Notes: generated by a model from the sequence alone, not told the origin. A DNA stretch of 64,000 bases from Actinomadura sp. HBU206391 (GCF_014323665.1 NZ_JABVEB010000005.1:1-64000); one strand, 5' to 3'. Numbered from the stretch's first letter, positions 1-10,619 are shown. Program-made: numbers and translations.

Positions 1-12
1 AACTGAATCACC

Positions 13-1125
13 ATGTACGAACTGCTGGCCGAAGTCGTGCGCAACGACTTCGTGGAGAGCGTGCACCTCGGAAGCGTCGCCGGGATGGCACCGGACGGAA
101 CACTCGCGTACACACGTGGGGACGTCGCGGCGACCATACTGCCCCGCTCCTCCGTCAAGCCGTTCCAGGCGATGGCCTTTCTGGTGGCGGGCGCTCCCCT
201 GACCGGTGAGCGCCTCGCCATCGCCGCGGCCAGTCACACCGGCCAGGACTTCCACATCAAGGCCGTGGAGGCCATCCTCGGCGATGCCGGGCTCGGCTTC
301 GACGCCCTCCAGTGCCCGCCGAGCCTGCCGTGGGACGAGTCGGCCATGGCGGCCGTGATCCGAGCGGGCGAAAGCCGGAGCCGGCAGTACATGAACTGCT
401 CTGGCAAGCACGCCGCCATGCTGGCGGCCTGCGCGGTCAACGGCTGGCCTGTCGACTCCTACCTGGAGCCCTCGCACCCCCTCCAGCAGCTCGTCCGCGC
501 TTCGCTCACGGAGATGGCCGGCGAGCAGTCGGAGCCCTTGGCCGTGGACGGGTGCGGAGCGCCGCTGTTCGGACTCTCCCTGGTCGGTCTGGCGCGGGCG
601 GGGCGCGCGCTGGCCACGGCCGGAGAGGGTCCGGCGTACGCGGTGGCCGAAGCCATTCAGGAGCACCCTGAGTACGTCGCCGGCACAGGGCACGTCAACA
701 CCGATCTGATGCTCGCGCTGCCCGGCACCATCGCCAAGGGCGGCGCTGAGGGTGTGCTCCTCGTCGCCACGGCCGAGGGACACGCGGTGGCGGTCAAGGT
801 GGCCGATGGCAATGCCCGCGCGACCACCGCCATCGCGCTGGCCGCGCTGGAGGAGCTTGGAGCGGACGTCTCGGGCGCCGCCGCGCTACGAACCGTGCCG
901 GTCATCGGCGGCGAGCGCACCGTCGGTGAGATCCGCGTTTCCCGAACGCCGGTCCTGAACGCCGGTCGGCTCAGATCCAGCCCATGGTCTCGGCGGCACG
1001 GACGGCGCCCAGCCGATTGGACTCGCCGAGCTTGGCCATGGCGCCGGAGAGGTAGTTGCGTACCGTTCCCTCGGACAGATGGAGGGTCCGGGCGATCCGG
1101 GCGGTGTCGATGCCCTTGCCGGTGA
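13..1125 (+). CDS. L-asparaginase II family protein, stop codon apparently lost
   Basis: Hydrolyses L-asparagine to aspartate and ammonia if active. Family motifs are clear up to about residue 310: RSSVKPFQA near residue 45, SHTGQDFH near 75, NCSGKHAAML near 128 and DGCGAPLFGLSL near 178. The family is usually about 310-330 residues and tends to end just after a VGEIR-like strand, seen here near residue 303. The frame then continues some 50 arginine-rich residues without homology, all antisense to the response regulator ending at 971. A TGA lies one frame over at 956-958, so a one-base indel near the 3' end, or loss of the stop, would explain the extension. The catalytic body looks intact. 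The start is the first ATG in the window; an earlier one cannot be excluded. Confidence 0.8.
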   Translation: MYELLAEVVRNDFVESVHLGSVAGMAPDGTLAYTRGDVAATILPRSSVKPFQAMAFLVAGAPLTGERLAIAAASHTGQDFHIKAVEAILGDAGLGFDALQCPPSLPWDESAMAAVIRAGESRSRQYMNCSGKHAAMLAACAVNGWPVDSYLEPSHPLQQLVRASLTEMAGEQSEPLAVDGCGAPLFGLSLVGLARAGRALATAGEGPAYAVAEAIQEHPEYVAGTGHVNTDLMLALPGTIAKGGAEGVLLVATAEGHAVAVKVADGNARATTAIALAALEELGADVSGAAALRTVPVIGGERTVGEIRVSRTPVLNAGRLRSSPWSRRHGRRPADWTRRAWPWRRRGSCVPFPRTDGGSGRSGRCRCPCR

Positions 1126-1579
1126 GCCGCAGGACGTCCCGTTCCCGCTCGGTCAGCGGGTTGTCACCCGCGGCCATGGCGGTGGCGGCGAGTTCGGCGT
1201 CCAGGTAGCGGCCACCCGCGTGCACCTTGCGGACGGCCGCGGCGAGCTCTTCGGCCGAGGCGTCCTTGGCGACGAAGCCCTGGACGCCCGCAGCCATCGC
1301 CCTGCGCAGATAGCCGGGTCTCCCGAGACTGGTCAGGATGCAGACGGCGCACCGGGCGTTCGCGTCGTCCCTCAGTCTCTCGGCCACGGTGAGCCCGTCG
1401 GCGCCGGGCATGTCGATATCAAGGACGGCCACATCGGGATCGTGCCGCTTGACGGCTTCGACGACCTCGTCCCCACGTCCGACCTCGACGACGACCTCCA
1501 GGTCGGGTTGCAGGCCGAGCAGCGCGGCGACCGCGCCCCGGATGAGGTGCTCGTCATCGGCCAGCAGGATGCGGATCAC
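971..1579 (-). CDS. NarL/LuxR-type response regulator (DesR-like)
   Basis: Cytoplasmic DNA-binding regulator of 202 residues. The receiver domain has the acidic pair in LLADDE near residue 8 and the phospho-acceptor aspartate in VLDIDMP near residue 54. The LuxR-type HTH (LTERERDVLRLTGKG to LHLSEGTVRNYL) occupies about residues 140-195. The start overlaps the stop of the upstream histidine kinase by ATGA, so the two are translationally coupled. It is the last gene of an exporter operon (ATPase, permease, kinase, regulator), which suggests that it controls that operon, perhaps through the TGACA/TGTCA half-sites at 4745-4772. The latter is inference. Confidence 0.93.
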   Translation of the reverse strand: MIRILLADDEHLIRGAVAALLGLQPDLEVVVEVGRGDEVVEAVKRHDPDVAVLDIDMPGADGLTVAERLRDDANARCAVCILTSLGRPGYLRRAMAAGVQGFVAKDASAEELAAAVRKVHAGGRYLDAELAATAMAAGDNPLTERERDVLRLTGKGIDTARIARTLHLSEGTVRNYLSGAMAKLGESNRLGAVRAAETMGWI

Positions 1580-2832
1580 GCCACCCTCTCCGCCCTTTCC
1601 GCGTTGTCCACGACCTCCGCGTCGTCGGTGGAGGGCGGAAGGTCTCCGGCCTGGGGAGCCCTTTCGGGCAGTGGAATCGCGGCGCGCAGCAGAAACCGGC
1701 TCTGACCGGCGTGTTCGGCGGTGATGCTGCCGCCGAGCACCGCCGTTCGCTCATTCAGCCCGGTGAGCCCGGTGCCGATGTCGGCGCCGGCCGGATGCGC
1801 GCCGTCGTTGACCATCTCGAGCACCACCGACCCCTCGACGGGGGCGAAGGAGATCTCACAACGCCGTGCGTCGCTGTGCTTGAGCACGTTGGTCGCTCCC
1901 TCGCGTACCACCCACGCGAGCACGCCACGCACCGCGGGCGGCAGATCACCCGGTGGCTCGGCCACCGTACAGCGGACCCCGGCCGCCTCCAGCACCGCTC
2001 GTACGCCGGCCAGCTCGGCGTCGAGTTCGACGACGCGATACCCGCGCACCGCGGCGCGCACCTCACGCAGCGCTTCGCGGGCGGCCTGGCGTACGTCGAT
2101 CATCTCGGCCTTGGCCCGGCCGGTGTCACCATCGGCCATCCGGATGGCCAGTTCGCTCTTGACGGCGATCAGCGAGAGGTTGTGCCCGAGCAGGTCGTGC
2201 AGGTCACGGGCGAACCGCAGCCGTTCCTCGATGACCGCCAGCCGGGTCTGTGCCTCCCGTGCCGCGTACGCCTCCTGGATGAGGTCCCACAACCATTTCT
2301 GCAGCAGGTTCGCGCCCACCGCCAGCCCACAGACCGTCGCGAGGAGGGCGAACATGACCGGCCACATGTACCAGTGCGGAGTGCGTTCGGCGGCGGGCAG
2401 CGACACCAATGCGCCCACCGCCGCGACCCCCGCGCAGAGCGCGATGATCTGGCGGCCGGACGACAGGCCGAGTGCCACGATGGAGGCCCAGGCGGGTCCG
2501 AGCATGATCCAGAGAGGATCCGTGATCATCATGCCGCTCAGCAACGCGGCGAGCACTCCGCTCACCACGACGTCCGCCGTTCGCAGACTGCCCGTCAGCA
2601 CGGTGTTGATCATCCGGATGTAGAAGCCGATGAACGCGACGACGGCCGCACCGGCACCGGCCGTCAGCGGGACACCGATCTCACTCTTGCCATAGGACCC
2701 GAGCAGCGCCATCAGGGGAAAGACGGCGATGGCGAACGCCGAGCACAGGAATGTTCCGAAGACCACCCGACGAGCCTTCTCGAGGCGCCGTGTGGCACGT
2801 GCCGCTATGCCGGCGGACGTCTCTGCACTCAC
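1576..2832 (-). CDS. DesK-type sensor histidine kinase
   Basis: Membrane sensor kinase of 418 residues. About six hydrophobic segments fill residues 25-190. A HisKA_3 dimerisation helix follows with the phospho-accepting histidine in RDLHDLLGHNLSL near residue 212, and the ATPase domain is at about 290-390 with a WVVREGATNVLKHS N-box and a GTGLTGLNER G-box. The extracytoplasmic loops are short, so the stimulus is probably sensed within or at the membrane, as in DesK and LiaS-like kinases. It overlaps the response regulator by four bases and follows the ABC permease with a 30-base gap, consistent with one operon. Confidence 0.92.
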   Translation of the reverse strand: MSAETSAGIAARATRRLEKARRVVFGTFLCSAFAIAVFPLMALLGSYGKSEIGVPLTAGAGAAVVAFIGFYIRMINTVLTGSLRTADVVVSGVLAALLSGMMITDPLWIMLGPAWASIVALGLSSGRQIIALCAGVAAVGALVSLPAAERTPHWYMWPVMFALLATVCGLAVGANLLQKWLWDLIQEAYAAREAQTRLAVIEERLRFARDLHDLLGHNLSLIAVKSELAIRMADGDTGRAKAEMIDVRQAAREALREVRAAVRGYRVVELDAELAGVRAVLEAAGVRCTVAEPPGDLPPAVRGVLAWVVREGATNVLKHSDARRCEISFAPVEGSVVLEMVNDGAHPAGADIGTGLTGLNERTAVLGGSITAEHAGQSRFLLRAAIPLPERAPQAGDLPPSTDDAEVVDNAERAERVA

Positions 2833-2862
2833 CCGAACCTCCAGTCGGTAAGCCTATGCCCG

Positions 2863-3717
2863 TCAGGCGTTACGGGGCTCCCAGCGGAACCAGCGCCGAG
2901 CGGCGTACGTCCCCACGACGACCCACCCGGCGAGGATCAGCAGTGCCGGGCCGCAGGCGGCCCAGGAGTCGACGAACCCGAGCTGCTCACGGCCGCCACC
3001 GGCGGTGAAGTCCTGGCCGAGGTACGCGGTGCGGACGATCTCGACGACCGGGGTGAGGGGAAGTCCCTGGGCGAAGGGCCGGAGGCCATCGGGCAGCTCG
3101 TCCACCGGGAACATGAACCCAGACCCCGCGATACAGATGATCATTATCGGCAGCACGGTCATCTGGGCCAGCTCCGTGGTCGGGGTGAGCCCCGACAGCG
3201 CGAACGCGAGCAGCGCGAACACGACCGCGCCGAGAAGCATGCCCAGCACCAGGAGAAGAACGTTGGCCGGGGCTCCCGCGCCCAGGGCGGTCGCGATGAT
3301 CACGATGACCACGCCCGCCTGGATGAGGTAGAGCGCCGTGGCGCTCACGACGCTGCCGCCGAGGATCTCCACATCGGACAGTGCTCCGCCGCGCAGCCGC
3401 TTGAGCGTGAGATCTTCGCGGCGGGCCGTGAAGACGTTCACCAGGTTGACGAACACCGCGAAGATGACGAAGAAGGCGAGGTCACCGGTGCCCGTGTAGA
3501 GCACCGCGTCCAGCCCTGCGGTCTTGTTCCCGTTGCCGCGCGAGACCAGCAGCATCGCGCCGAAGAACAACGGGACGCCTATCACGCTGAACAACGCGGT
3601 GCGGTTGCGCCACAACAGCGTCAGGTCGAGCCGGGCGATCCGCAGCATGTATCCCGGTCGCGCCGACTGTGCGAGCCGCCTGGGGGAGGCGAGCTCCAGC
3701 GATCGCACGAGGCTCAT
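2863..3717 (-). CDS. ABC-2 type transporter permease
   Basis: Integral membrane subunit of an ABC exporter, 284 residues from the ATG at 3717. That start overlaps the stop of the ATPase gene as ATGA, which favours it over the longer frame. One N-terminal hydrophobic segment (LLWRNRTALFSVIGVPLFFGAM) is followed by a cluster of five in the C-terminal two thirds, with the SGFMFPVDELP loop typical of ABC2_membrane proteins. Substrate is unknown; homologous DrrB-like and LiaRS-linked systems export drugs or lipids. It is encoded with its ATPase and a two-component system. Confidence 0.9.
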   Translation of the reverse strand: MSLVRSLELASPRRLAQSARPGYMLRIARLDLTLLWRNRTALFSVIGVPLFFGAMLLVSRGNGNKTAGLDAVLYTGTGDLAFFVIFAVFVNLVNVFTARREDLTLKRLRGGALSDVEILGGSVVSATALYLIQAGVVIVIIATALGAGAPANVLLLVLGMLLGAVVFALLAFALSGLTPTTELAQMTVLPIMIICIAGSGFMFPVDELPDGLRPFAQGLPLTPVVEIVRTAYLGQDFTAGGGREQLGFVDSWAACGPALLILAGWVVVGTYAARRWFRWEPRNA

Positions 3718-4679
3718 CGGTCGTCCTCTCCGGTGGTGTGTCCCACCACGTGCAGGAACACGTCTTCCAGGGATGCGCTGCGGACCTGCAGCCCGGACAG
3801 TCGCAGGTCCCGCTCGTCGGCCCACCTCAGCAGCTCGCCCAGCGCGTGCTGCAGGCCGGCCTCCTCGGTGAGGCGGTAGGTCGCGACGGTCTGACCGCCG
3901 TTCACGGCGACCTGCGCGTCGACGCTGCTCCCGGACGGCGCGGGCAGCGTGAGCGAGGGCAGCTCGGCCACCGGCAGTTGCGGAGGAACGCGGAAACCGA
4001 TCCGGTCGCCGTGACCGGCCAGCACCTCCCCCACGGTGCCCGCGATCTCGATCCGGCCCTGGTGCATGATGGCCAGGCGATCTGCGAGCTGCTCGGCCTC
4101 CTCCAGGTAGTGCGTGGTGAGGAGCACGGTCGTGCCGTCGGCCACCAGATCACGGATGATCTGCCAGGTGTCGCCGCGGGCCTCGGGGTCCATCCCGGTC
4201 GTGGGCTCGTCCAGGAAGAGCACCTTCGCGTGTCCGACGATGGCGAGCGCCAGGTCCAGCCGGCGCTTCTGCCCGCCGGACAGCTGACGGACCCGGACCT
4301 TCTCCTGCTTGAGCAGCCCGGCCAGCTCCAGCAGCTCGGCGCGGTCACGCGCTCGTGGCGTGAGGTCTCGCCACACGTCGATGGTCTCGGCGACGGTGAG
4401 GTCGGCGAAGAAACCGCCCTCCTGCAACATGATCCCCACGCTGGGCCGCACCTCACGGCGGTCACGGTGCGGATCACGGCCGAGCACCCGCACAGTGCCT
4501 GCGTGTGCGGACCGGTAACCCTCGAGGGTTTCGAGTGTGGTCGTCTTGCCGGCCCCGTTGGTGCCGAGCAGCGCGAAGAGCTCACCCGGCCGCACCTCCA
4601 ACGACACTCCCCGTACGGCCTCGAAATCCCCGTACCGCTGCCGCAGGCCCACCACCTCTATGGCCTTCTCCGTATGCAT
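3714..4679 (-). CDS. ABC transporter ATP-binding protein (DrrA-like)
   Basis: Cytoplasmic ATPase subunit of 321 residues. Visible motifs are Walker A GTNGAGKTTT near residue 39, a Q-loop at MLQEGG, the signature LSGGQKRRLDLALA near 134, Walker B VLFLDEPTTGMD near 153 and the switch histidine in TTHYLEE. A C-terminal extension (about 220-321) is characteristic of DrrA-type exporters. First gene of the operon; its upstream region holds three TGTCA/TGACA half-sites that may be the operator of the operon's own response regulator. Exporter function is established for the family; substrate is not predictable. Confidence 0.93.
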   Translation of the reverse strand: MHTEKAIEVVGLRQRYGDFEAVRGVSLEVRPGELFALLGTNGAGKTTTLETLEGYRSAHAGTVRVLGRDPHRDRREVRPSVGIMLQEGGFFADLTVAETIDVWRDLTPRARDRAELLELAGLLKQEKVRVRQLSGGQKRRLDLALAIVGHAKVLFLDEPTTGMDPEARGDTWQIIRDLVADGTTVLLTTHYLEEAEQLADRLAIMHQGRIEIAGTVGEVLAGHGDRIGFRVPPQLPVAELPSLTLPAPSGSSVDAQVAVNGGQTVATYRLTEEAGLQHALGELLRWADERDLRLSGLQVRSASLEDVFLHVVGHTTGEDDR

Positions 4680-4744
4680 GCCCCCACCTTCGCGCCCGTG
4701 CCGGCGGAGCAGTAGTCGTCGCTGTCACCGGCGCGGGCGGCGCC

Positions 4745-4772
4745 TGTCATCCGACCGGCATGACATCTGTCA
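4745..4772. promoter_or_regulatory. TGTCA/TGACA half-site cluster, candidate operator
   Basis: Three pentameric half-sites form two nested inverted repeats: TGTCA (4745-4749), TGACA (4761-4765) and TGTCA (4768-4772), with spacers of 11 and 2 bases. They lie about 70 bp upstream of the ABC exporter operon, which ends with its own NarL-type regulator, and on the other side of the gap from the acyl-CoA synthetase. Role inferred from position and symmetry only. Confidence 0.4.
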
Positions 4773-4903
4773 TTTGTGGGCGGGCACCGAGGCCGGCGCC
4801 ATGGAAAGGGCATGGAGCGCCGAAGAGGCCAGTGACAACGCACCGCGTCAGCGCGAGAATCCGGTAAGACTCCCCGGGACATGGAGGCGTTGTGCGGAGC
4901 ACG

Positions 4904-6607
<1,704 letters not shown>

Positions 6608-6654
6608 CCCCACACCCGAGCCCGATCGGGCTCTGTCGGCTCCCTCGGACCCGG

Positions 6655-8421
6655 TCAGGTGAGGAGGGAGCCGGCCCAGGTGACCGTGACCGTTTGCGGG
6701 CGGCCACCGACGCTGGTGAGCGTGATCGTGGCGTGCCCCTCCAGCTGGATCAGCCCGCGCTGGAACATGATGTCGATCCGGGTGGTGCCCCCCTTGGGGA
6801 TCTTTCCTCCCTCGGCCGAGAGGGTGAGCTGCGGGCTGGACGTCGCCGCGCTCCACGTCACCGCTCCCTGGGACGCCGAGAGGTTGAGATGAGTCTCCCG
6901 CTCACGGGCGCCGAGCCCGATCTCGGTCGCGCCGAGGATCAGCCGGCCCGGCTGAGGTGGCAGCCGAGGAGTGCGCGGCCCGGGTGAGGGTGTTCTCAGC
7001 CTGCCGTCCAGCTGAGGAGCGGCGACGCGACGGCCCGAGCCGGGACCCGCGTCCCCGGGTGGGGCGGCCTGCTCCCGGCCGGGCATGGACTGGCTCGGGA
7101 GCGGTGGAGAGGGCGTCTTGTGCCGTGGCCCGGACGGCCAGTAGATCTGCGGGCCCGGCAGATCCGGTCCGATGATCACTATCGCGACGGCCGCCGTGAC
7201 CAGCGCTCCGACCAGGCCGCCCGCCGCGAACATCCAGCGCCGCGCGAACGGCGGCGCGACGTCCGGCTGGCGAGGCAGGCCCTGGGTGGTGAGATTGCCG
7301 CCCCGGCCCGCGATGTCGGCGCGGTAGCCCGCCAGCTCCGGGTCGGTCGCGGTGTGGAAGACCCGGCGGCGCAGCGCGGCCGGCGGGGCGGGCGCCTGCG
7401 CGAGGTCGAGCAGGCGGTTGAGAGTGATCCGATCACGCCATTCAGCGGCCGGGTCGCCCGCACCGTCCGAGCCATCGGGGTCGGCACGGTGATCGCGCTG
7501 GGCGGTGTGGCCGCTGCTGCGCGCCTCATCCATCCCGCGGGCGGAGGCCGCCGCCGTTCCCGCCTTACCGGCGGCCTCGATGACCGTCTTGAGCGACTCC
7601 CGAGACCGCACGGGCTCTGGACGGTCTGCGGCTTCGGGCGTTTCGCGGTCCTCAACCGCCTCGACCGCCGCGGAGTCGACCGCTGCGGAGCCGAGCGCAT
7701 CGGAATCGACCGATCCGGTGGCAGTGTGTTCGGTCTGACGGGTGGGTCCGGCCGGCCGGGCACCGGTCTGCTCAGTGTCGGCACATCGCCACGACAGCAC
7801 CCGCAGTTCTGAGTTCAACGCCGCGTCGGCCTGGGCCCGTGCCCGGGCCAGCCGGGAGGCGGCCCGCCGGCCGGACACTCCGAGCGTCGCGGCGAGGTCG
7901 GACCCGGTGACCTCATGGCGCAGCGCCAGGAGCAGCGCCTCCTGCTCGGAGAAGTCCAGCCTGGCGAGCGTCAGTTCGAGCAGCTCCCGGCGCTCGTCAA
8001 GGGACAGACCGGAAACGTCGTACTCATCGCTCCCGAACTCGCCACGGGGCAGGCGATCTTCGGCGCCGTCATCCTCGTGCGCCTCTTCGCGAGCCGCGTG
8101 GGGTGCCTGGGCGGCGGCCCACTCCCAGTGCAGTCCCCCGCTTCGCCCGCGCTGCAGGCAGCGCCGGCGCGCGGCGCCGTACAGCCAGGCTCGCAGCCGC
8201 ATCCGATCCCGCATCCGCGGCGCGCGGCGGCTGGCGTCGATGAGGCAGTCGTGGACGGTGTCGGCTGCCACCTTCGAATCACAGACCAGCGACACACAGT
8301 AGTCGTACAGTCGCTCTGCGTATGTGTCATAAAGTGCGATAAGGGTGTCTTCGTTGCCTTCGTTCAAACCCCTGACCAACCTGCGGTCAGCGTCGGGGTC
8401 GAAGGGCGACCACCTTGACAT
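6655..8421 (-). CDS. sigma-70-like domain fused to a membrane anchor and extracellular beta domain
   Basis: 588 residues from the ATG at 8421, preceded by GGGAG at good spacing. Residues 1-90 resemble ECF sigma region 2 (LVRGLNEGNEDTLIALYDTY, RAWLYGAARRRCL) and about 150-205 resemble region 4 (FSEQEALLLALRHEVTG, LGVSGRRAASRLARARA). A long low-complexity linker follows, then a single transmembrane helix at about residues 392-417, a proline-rich stalk and a C-terminal beta-rich domain of about 100 residues resembling BACON/abnormal-spindle-like folds. The predicted topology puts the sigma-like part inside and the beta domain outside. It may be a membrane-held sigma factor or a former sigma domain turned sensor; region 2 departs from consensus, so activity is uncertain. 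Confidence 0.78.
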   Translation of the reverse strand: MSRWSPFDPDADRRLVRGLNEGNEDTLIALYDTYAERLYDYCVSLVCDSKVAADTVHDCLIDASRRAPRMRDRMRLRAWLYGAARRRCLQRGRSGGLHWEWAAAQAPHAAREEAHEDDGAEDRLPRGEFGSDEYDVSGLSLDERRELLELTLARLDFSEQEALLLALRHEVTGSDLAATLGVSGRRAASRLARARAQADAALNSELRVLSWRCADTEQTGARPAGPTRQTEHTATGSVDSDALGSAAVDSAAVEAVEDRETPEAADRPEPVRSRESLKTVIEAAGKAGTAAASARGMDEARSSGHTAQRDHRADPDGSDGAGDPAAEWRDRITLNRLLDLAQAPAPPAALRRRVFHTATDPELAGYRADIAGRGGNLTTQGLPRQPDVAPPFARRWMFAAGGLVGALVTAAVAIVIIGPDLPGPQIYWPSGPRHKTPSPPLPSQSMPGREQAAPPGDAGPGSGRRVAAPQLDGRLRTPSPGPRTPRLPPQPGRLILGATEIGLGARERETHLNLSASQGAVTWSAATSSPQLTLSAEGGKIPKGGTTRIDIMFQRGLIQLEGHATITLTSVGGRPQTVTVTWAGSLLT

Positions 8422-8623
8422 GCGCGCTCCCGACACCTAGCGGCGCAACTTGCTTACACCAAGCGGACCTGGCGGCACAACGAGATTTTCAGAACTGGCC
8501 TGCGTCACCGAGACACCATCGCACTGATCACCGTTGCCCGCCCGTACCCCGCGTGCGTTCTGCAGCGGGACATATCGCCCGATGCGGGCGACAAAGGAAG
8601 CGTAGGGGCCACGGGCCGGTTGA

Positions 8624-9565
8624 TCAACGCCAGTAGAGGACCTTGGCGGATCCGTTCACCACGGATCCGGTGGCGGTCCCCGACTGGAGCACCTGGACCC
8701 GGAGCCGCCGGTTGACACCGAGCGTGTCCGCGGGCAGCGCGTAGAGCACGCTCGTGTCACCGCTGGTGGCGATGAAGTCCTGGATCGGCGAGCTGCCGAA
8801 GTCGGCCGTGTCGTCGGCGTGGACCTCCACCGCCCGCAACTGGCCCTCCGTACCCACCGGCAGGCCCCGTAGCGTGAGCGAGGCGGTCAGCGAGTACTTC
8901 GCCGCCCCGTTGAGAATGCTCGGGCCGCCCTGGTCACTGTGCTGGTGGGCGCTGTCGGAGAAATCCCGGCCCCAGGTGATGGTGACCCACTCGTTGGGTG
9001 GGAGCTCCTGCTCGGCGGTGATGCCGACGGATACGTACTCGGGCACGTCTTCGTCCTCCTCGTCTGGCCGGGGTGCGCCTTCCTTCACCCACGCGTACAG
9101 CGGCCCGCCGGGACAGTCGGTGGCGTAGCCGTCCCGGTGACCTTTGATCTCCGTGCCCGCGTCGCCCTCGCGGCGAAGCCATTCGATCGCGTCGCGGATG
9201 CCGCGCAGCATCGCGTTCGTCGGCTTGGTGAGACCTTTGTTGCCCACGAGGCCGCACACGGCGTAATGGCCGCTGTTGAGGCCGGCGCCGTTGGCGGCCG
9301 GCAGCGCGTGCGGTCCGCGACCCACGAAGACATGGGCATGCGGGCAGACCAGGGCCGAGTAGCCGACGTCGTTCCAGCCATTGCCGTCCATATGGGCGTT
9401 CTGGATCTGCCGGACCCGCGCGACACAGCGATCATGGTCGTCTTCGAGCCGCGGATCGACGTTGTCGCCGGTGTAGTGGACCTTGACGCCTTTGGTGGAC
9501 GACAGGCGCTCGGGCGTGGCGCGAGGCGATCGGGCCCCCCATGCCTCGCGAGTCACCAATTGCAT
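8624..9565 (-). CDS. N-acetylmuramoyl-L-alanine amidase (PGRP/amidase_2 type)
   Basis: 313 residues from the ATG at 9565, which has AGAGG upstream. Residues 1-165 form a PGRP-like zinc amidase: TREAWGAR start, first ligand histidine in KVHYTGD, WNDVGYSALVCPHAHVFVGRG core, and EIKGHRDGYATDCPGGPLYAW with the second histidine and the Cys/Asp ligand. About residues 185-313 form a separate beta-sandwich-like domain of unknown function. There is no signal peptide at this start, so export is unclear. It probably cleaves the lactyl-amide bond of peptidoglycan. It sits 3' of a SigE-type sigma gene on the same strand with a 190-base AT-rich gap, so it probably has its own promoter. Confidence 0.85.
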   Translation of the reverse strand: MQLVTREAWGARSPRATPERLSSTKGVKVHYTGDNVDPRLEDDHDRCVARVRQIQNAHMDGNGWNDVGYSALVCPHAHVFVGRGPHALPAANGAGLNSGHYAVCGLVGNKGLTKPTNAMLRGIRDAIEWLRREGDAGTEIKGHRDGYATDCPGGPLYAWVKEGAPRPDEEDEDVPEYVSVGITAEQELPPNEWVTITWGRDFSDSAHQHSDQGGPSILNGAAKYSLTASLTLRGLPVGTEGQLRAVEVHADDTADFGSSPIQDFIATSGDTSVLYALPADTLGVNRRLRVQVLQSGTATGSVVNGSAKVLYWR

Positions 9566-9757
9566 GATCAACCTCTGGGCGGGTGAGCAGGAACACGGGC
9601 GCCGAGTCGCGCAGCGTCTACGCCGATCGGCCACAGCCGGGGCAATAGTACATTTACCACGAACATCAAAAAATCAGATTCGTTGTACGTACCGCCCCAA
9701 CGCGGAGCGCAATTCGCAGATCGTCCGCAATGCGGCGGAGTCATGGTGCGCACGAGG
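9566..9757 (-). promoter_or_regulatory. AT-rich promoter region of the amidase gene
   Basis: This gap is clearly less GC-rich than its neighbours around 9645-9690. On the minus strand it holds a run of T followed by a TACTAT hexamer, a plausible -10 element for the amidase gene. No convincing -35 at the right distance and no operator symmetry were found. Confidence 0.35.
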
Positions 9758-10300
9758 TCAGCCGGCTCGCTCTTCACCCACGGCAGGGCCGGACAGCGTG
9801 CCGGCGAAGTCGTGCTCGAGCTCTGCGTCCACCCTGAGCTTGGCCATGGCCCGCGACACGGTGCTCTTCACGGTTCCGACGCTGATGCCGAGGATGTCGG
9901 CGATCTCGGCCTCGGACATGTCCTCGTAGTAGCGGAGCATCACCGCGAGACGCTGGCGTTTCGGGAGCTTGTCGAGCGCCCGGCCGAGCGCGTCGTGCAG
10001 CTCGCTGCGCCCGGTGTGATCGTCGACGGGCAGCTCGGGAAGCTCATCGGTCGGATAGACCTCCAGCTTGCGCCGCCGCCACCAGGAGATCTGCGTGTTG
10101 ACCATGGCCCGGCGCACATATCCGTCCACCGCGGCCCGGTCGTTGATCCGGTCCCAGGCGAGATAGGTCTTGGCCAGGGCCGACTGCAGCAGATCCTCGG
10201 CCTCGGCCCGATCACTGGTGAGGAGCATCGCGGCCCGGAGCAGCGCGGAACCACGAGCCGCCACATAGTCGCGGAACTCGTCGTGCTTGGCCTTGCTCAC
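9758..10300 (-). CDS. SigE-family RNA polymerase sigma factor
   Basis: 180-residue ECF sigma factor. Region 2 is FRDYVAARGSALLRAAMLLTSD to AEDLLQSALAKTYLAWDRI, region 4 is LPKRQRLAVMLRYYEDMSEAEIADILGISVGTVKSTVSRAM. The intervening ISWWRRRKLEVYP is characteristic of the actinobacterial SigE (SigE50) group. GTG at 10300 is chosen because the sequence after it (VSKAKHDEFRDY) matches the usual N-terminus and a GGTGG lies upstream; the longer frame adds non-conserved residues. No anti-sigma gene is adjacent. Targets are unknown. Confidence 0.9.
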   Translation of the reverse strand: MSKAKHDEFRDYVAARGSALLRAAMLLTSDRAEAEDLLQSALAKTYLAWDRINDRAAVDGYVRRAMVNTQISWWRRRKLEVYPTDELPELPVDDHTGRSELHDALGRALDKLPKRQRLAVMLRYYEDMSEAEIADILGISVGTVKSTVSRAMAKLRVDAELEHDFAGTLSGPAVGEERAG

Positions 10301-10464
10301 GTCACCACCGACCCCAGGGGATTGAGGGAGGTTCTGTCCGACGGCGCGGTGCGCACTGCTCCGTACGACCTCTGGGAGAAGCTGTGCACAACATGCCGAT
10401 GACTCTGACGATCGCACGAAGATCGTAATTCTGGCTCAACAGAAAAGCCATATTCGGGTCAACC

Positions 10465-10484
10465 GGTGGAGGAACTCCTCCACC
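10465..10484. promoter_or_regulatory. perfect 8-bp hairpin in a divergent intergenic region
   Basis: GGTGGAGG and CCTCCACC flank a four-base AACT loop. It lies in a comparatively AT-rich region between the SigE-type gene (leftward) and the cysteine-rich protein gene (rightward). No gene ends here, so it is more likely an operator or 5'-UTR structure than a terminator. A weaker inverted pair ACGATC/GATCGT occurs at 10408-10426. Confidence 0.4.
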
Positions 10485-10619
10485 AAGTACATAGAACCTC
10501 TACCGCAACACTGGCGAATGTGGACAGATACATCGACATAGTTGAGCGCCTGAGTAACTCTTGACGCGTTGTCATCAGCGAAGTGTGTATGGGCCGACTC
10601 ACCTCTGCCGGGAGGGCTC

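Noticed and set aside
1079-3879. Long plus-strand frames covering the two-component and exporter genes
   Set aside because: They are antisense to four well-supported genes and encode low-complexity Arg/Gly-rich sequence without motifs.
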